Assembly (NCBI GenBank): GCA_051744845.1
Contig: JBNJDJ010000019.1
Location: forward strand, 1 to 30,537
Source: JBNJDJ01 sp051744845
Lineage (GTDB): Bacteria; Bacillota; Clostridia; Peptostreptococcales; Acidaminobacteraceae
Direction of reading: 5' to 3'
DNA length: 30,537 bases
Part shown: piece by piece, positions 30,426-30,537 of the stretch
Position numbering within the stretch: the first letter of the stretch is position 1
Layout: each line of letters opens with the position of its first letter
The notes under the pieces: model-generated
What the model was told of the DNA's origin: nothing
Seen by the model: only the letters and a program-made list of their open reading frames with translations
Database searches by the model: none
Position numbers and translations under genes: made by a program

Positions 30426-30537
30426 AAAAATATTAGTATTAGACGATTCAAGAACAATAAGAACATCAGTAAAATATACACTTAAAAAAAATGGATATGA
30501 AATATTACTTGCAGAAAATGGAAAAGAAGGTCTAGAA
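30418..30537 (+). CDS. CheY-like response regulator, 5' part only
   Basis: This partial gene runs off the window end; 40 codons are visible. It reads MSKKILVLDDSRTIRTS, then KYTLKKNGYEILLAENGKEGLE, the first beta strand, acidic pair D9/D10 and first helix of a receiver domain, with the D-D-S-R-T-I-R signature typical of chemotaxis CheY-type proteins. The phosphoacceptor lies beyond the window. Its ATG overlaps the STAS stop region by 8 nt, indicating translational coupling. Confidence 0.85.
   Translation, partial: MSKKILVLDDSRTIRTSVKYTLKKNGYEILLAENGKEGLE

Noticed and set aside
1..30537. CRISPR array, rRNA, replication origin, prophage
   Set aside because: I saw no regularly spaced repeats, rRNA-like sequence, DnaA-box cluster or phage structural genes.

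Overview
The window is very AT-rich DNA (GC roughly in the low twenties per cent by eye) from a low-GC Gram-positive-type bacterium. Gene starts carry strong AGGAGG-type ribosome binding sites, and the gene content (a ferredoxin/cupin pair, DAK2-DegV, SpoIIE-type phosphatases with STAS proteins, c-di-GMP enzymes, chemotaxis genes) suits an anaerobic clostridium-like or Halanaerobiales-like organism. That placement is inference; there is no rRNA or other marker gene here. 

Layout. 1-1160: a multi-cysteine ferredoxin and a small cupin, closed by a terminator. 1236-3763: a DAK2-DegV (FakA-FakB-like) fusion and a DUF1295 membrane protein. 3861-6240: a tight operon of a HAD phosphatase, an RNase HI with an extra N-terminal domain, and a TIM-barrel protein. 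6280-11220: three consecutive membrane diguanylate cyclases with different sensor regions (multi-TM, PAS, ligand-binding propeller plus Y_Y_Y). 11221-14656: an accessory-looking stretch with an IS110-type transposase relic, an aldo/keto reductase, a WG-repeat lipoprotein and tRNA-Leu(CAA). The terminator and last bases of that tRNA are duplicated 1908 bp away, so the lipoprotein gene lies between two 44-bp direct repeats. 14694-17552 (minus): a periplasmic-binding/PAS/GGDEF/EAL protein. 17664-30537: a long run of signalling genes. They are a receiver-PP2C phosphatase, a degenerate hybrid kinase, a lone PAS protein, a GGDNF-EAL phosphodiesterase, a STAS protein, a PAS-PP2C phosphatase, a CheB-CheR-PAS fusion, a PAS-GGDEF-HD-GYP protein, a second STAS protein and the start of a CheY-like receiver. 

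How the genes may work together. The window encodes five proteins with intact or near-intact diguanylate cyclase domains, two EAL domains and one HD-GYP domain, so it is a concentrated c-di-GMP hub. It is interleaved with the parts of a partner-switching pathway: two SpoIIE/RsbU-type phosphatases and two STAS proteins. Both STAS proteins lack the usual phosphorylatable serine (Glu in one, Ala in the other), and no RsbW/SpoIIAB-like kinase is visible. Several of these transcription units are preceded by GGGTAT-like boxes, in three cases 27-29 nt before the start codon, some with a GTTT-like box 13-14 bp upstream. That resembles the sigma-B class of promoters. My best candidate for an undescribed system is this 17.5-30.5 kb block: partner switching joined to c-di-GMP turnover, built partly from catalytically dead signalling domains and leading into a chemotaxis-type locus.
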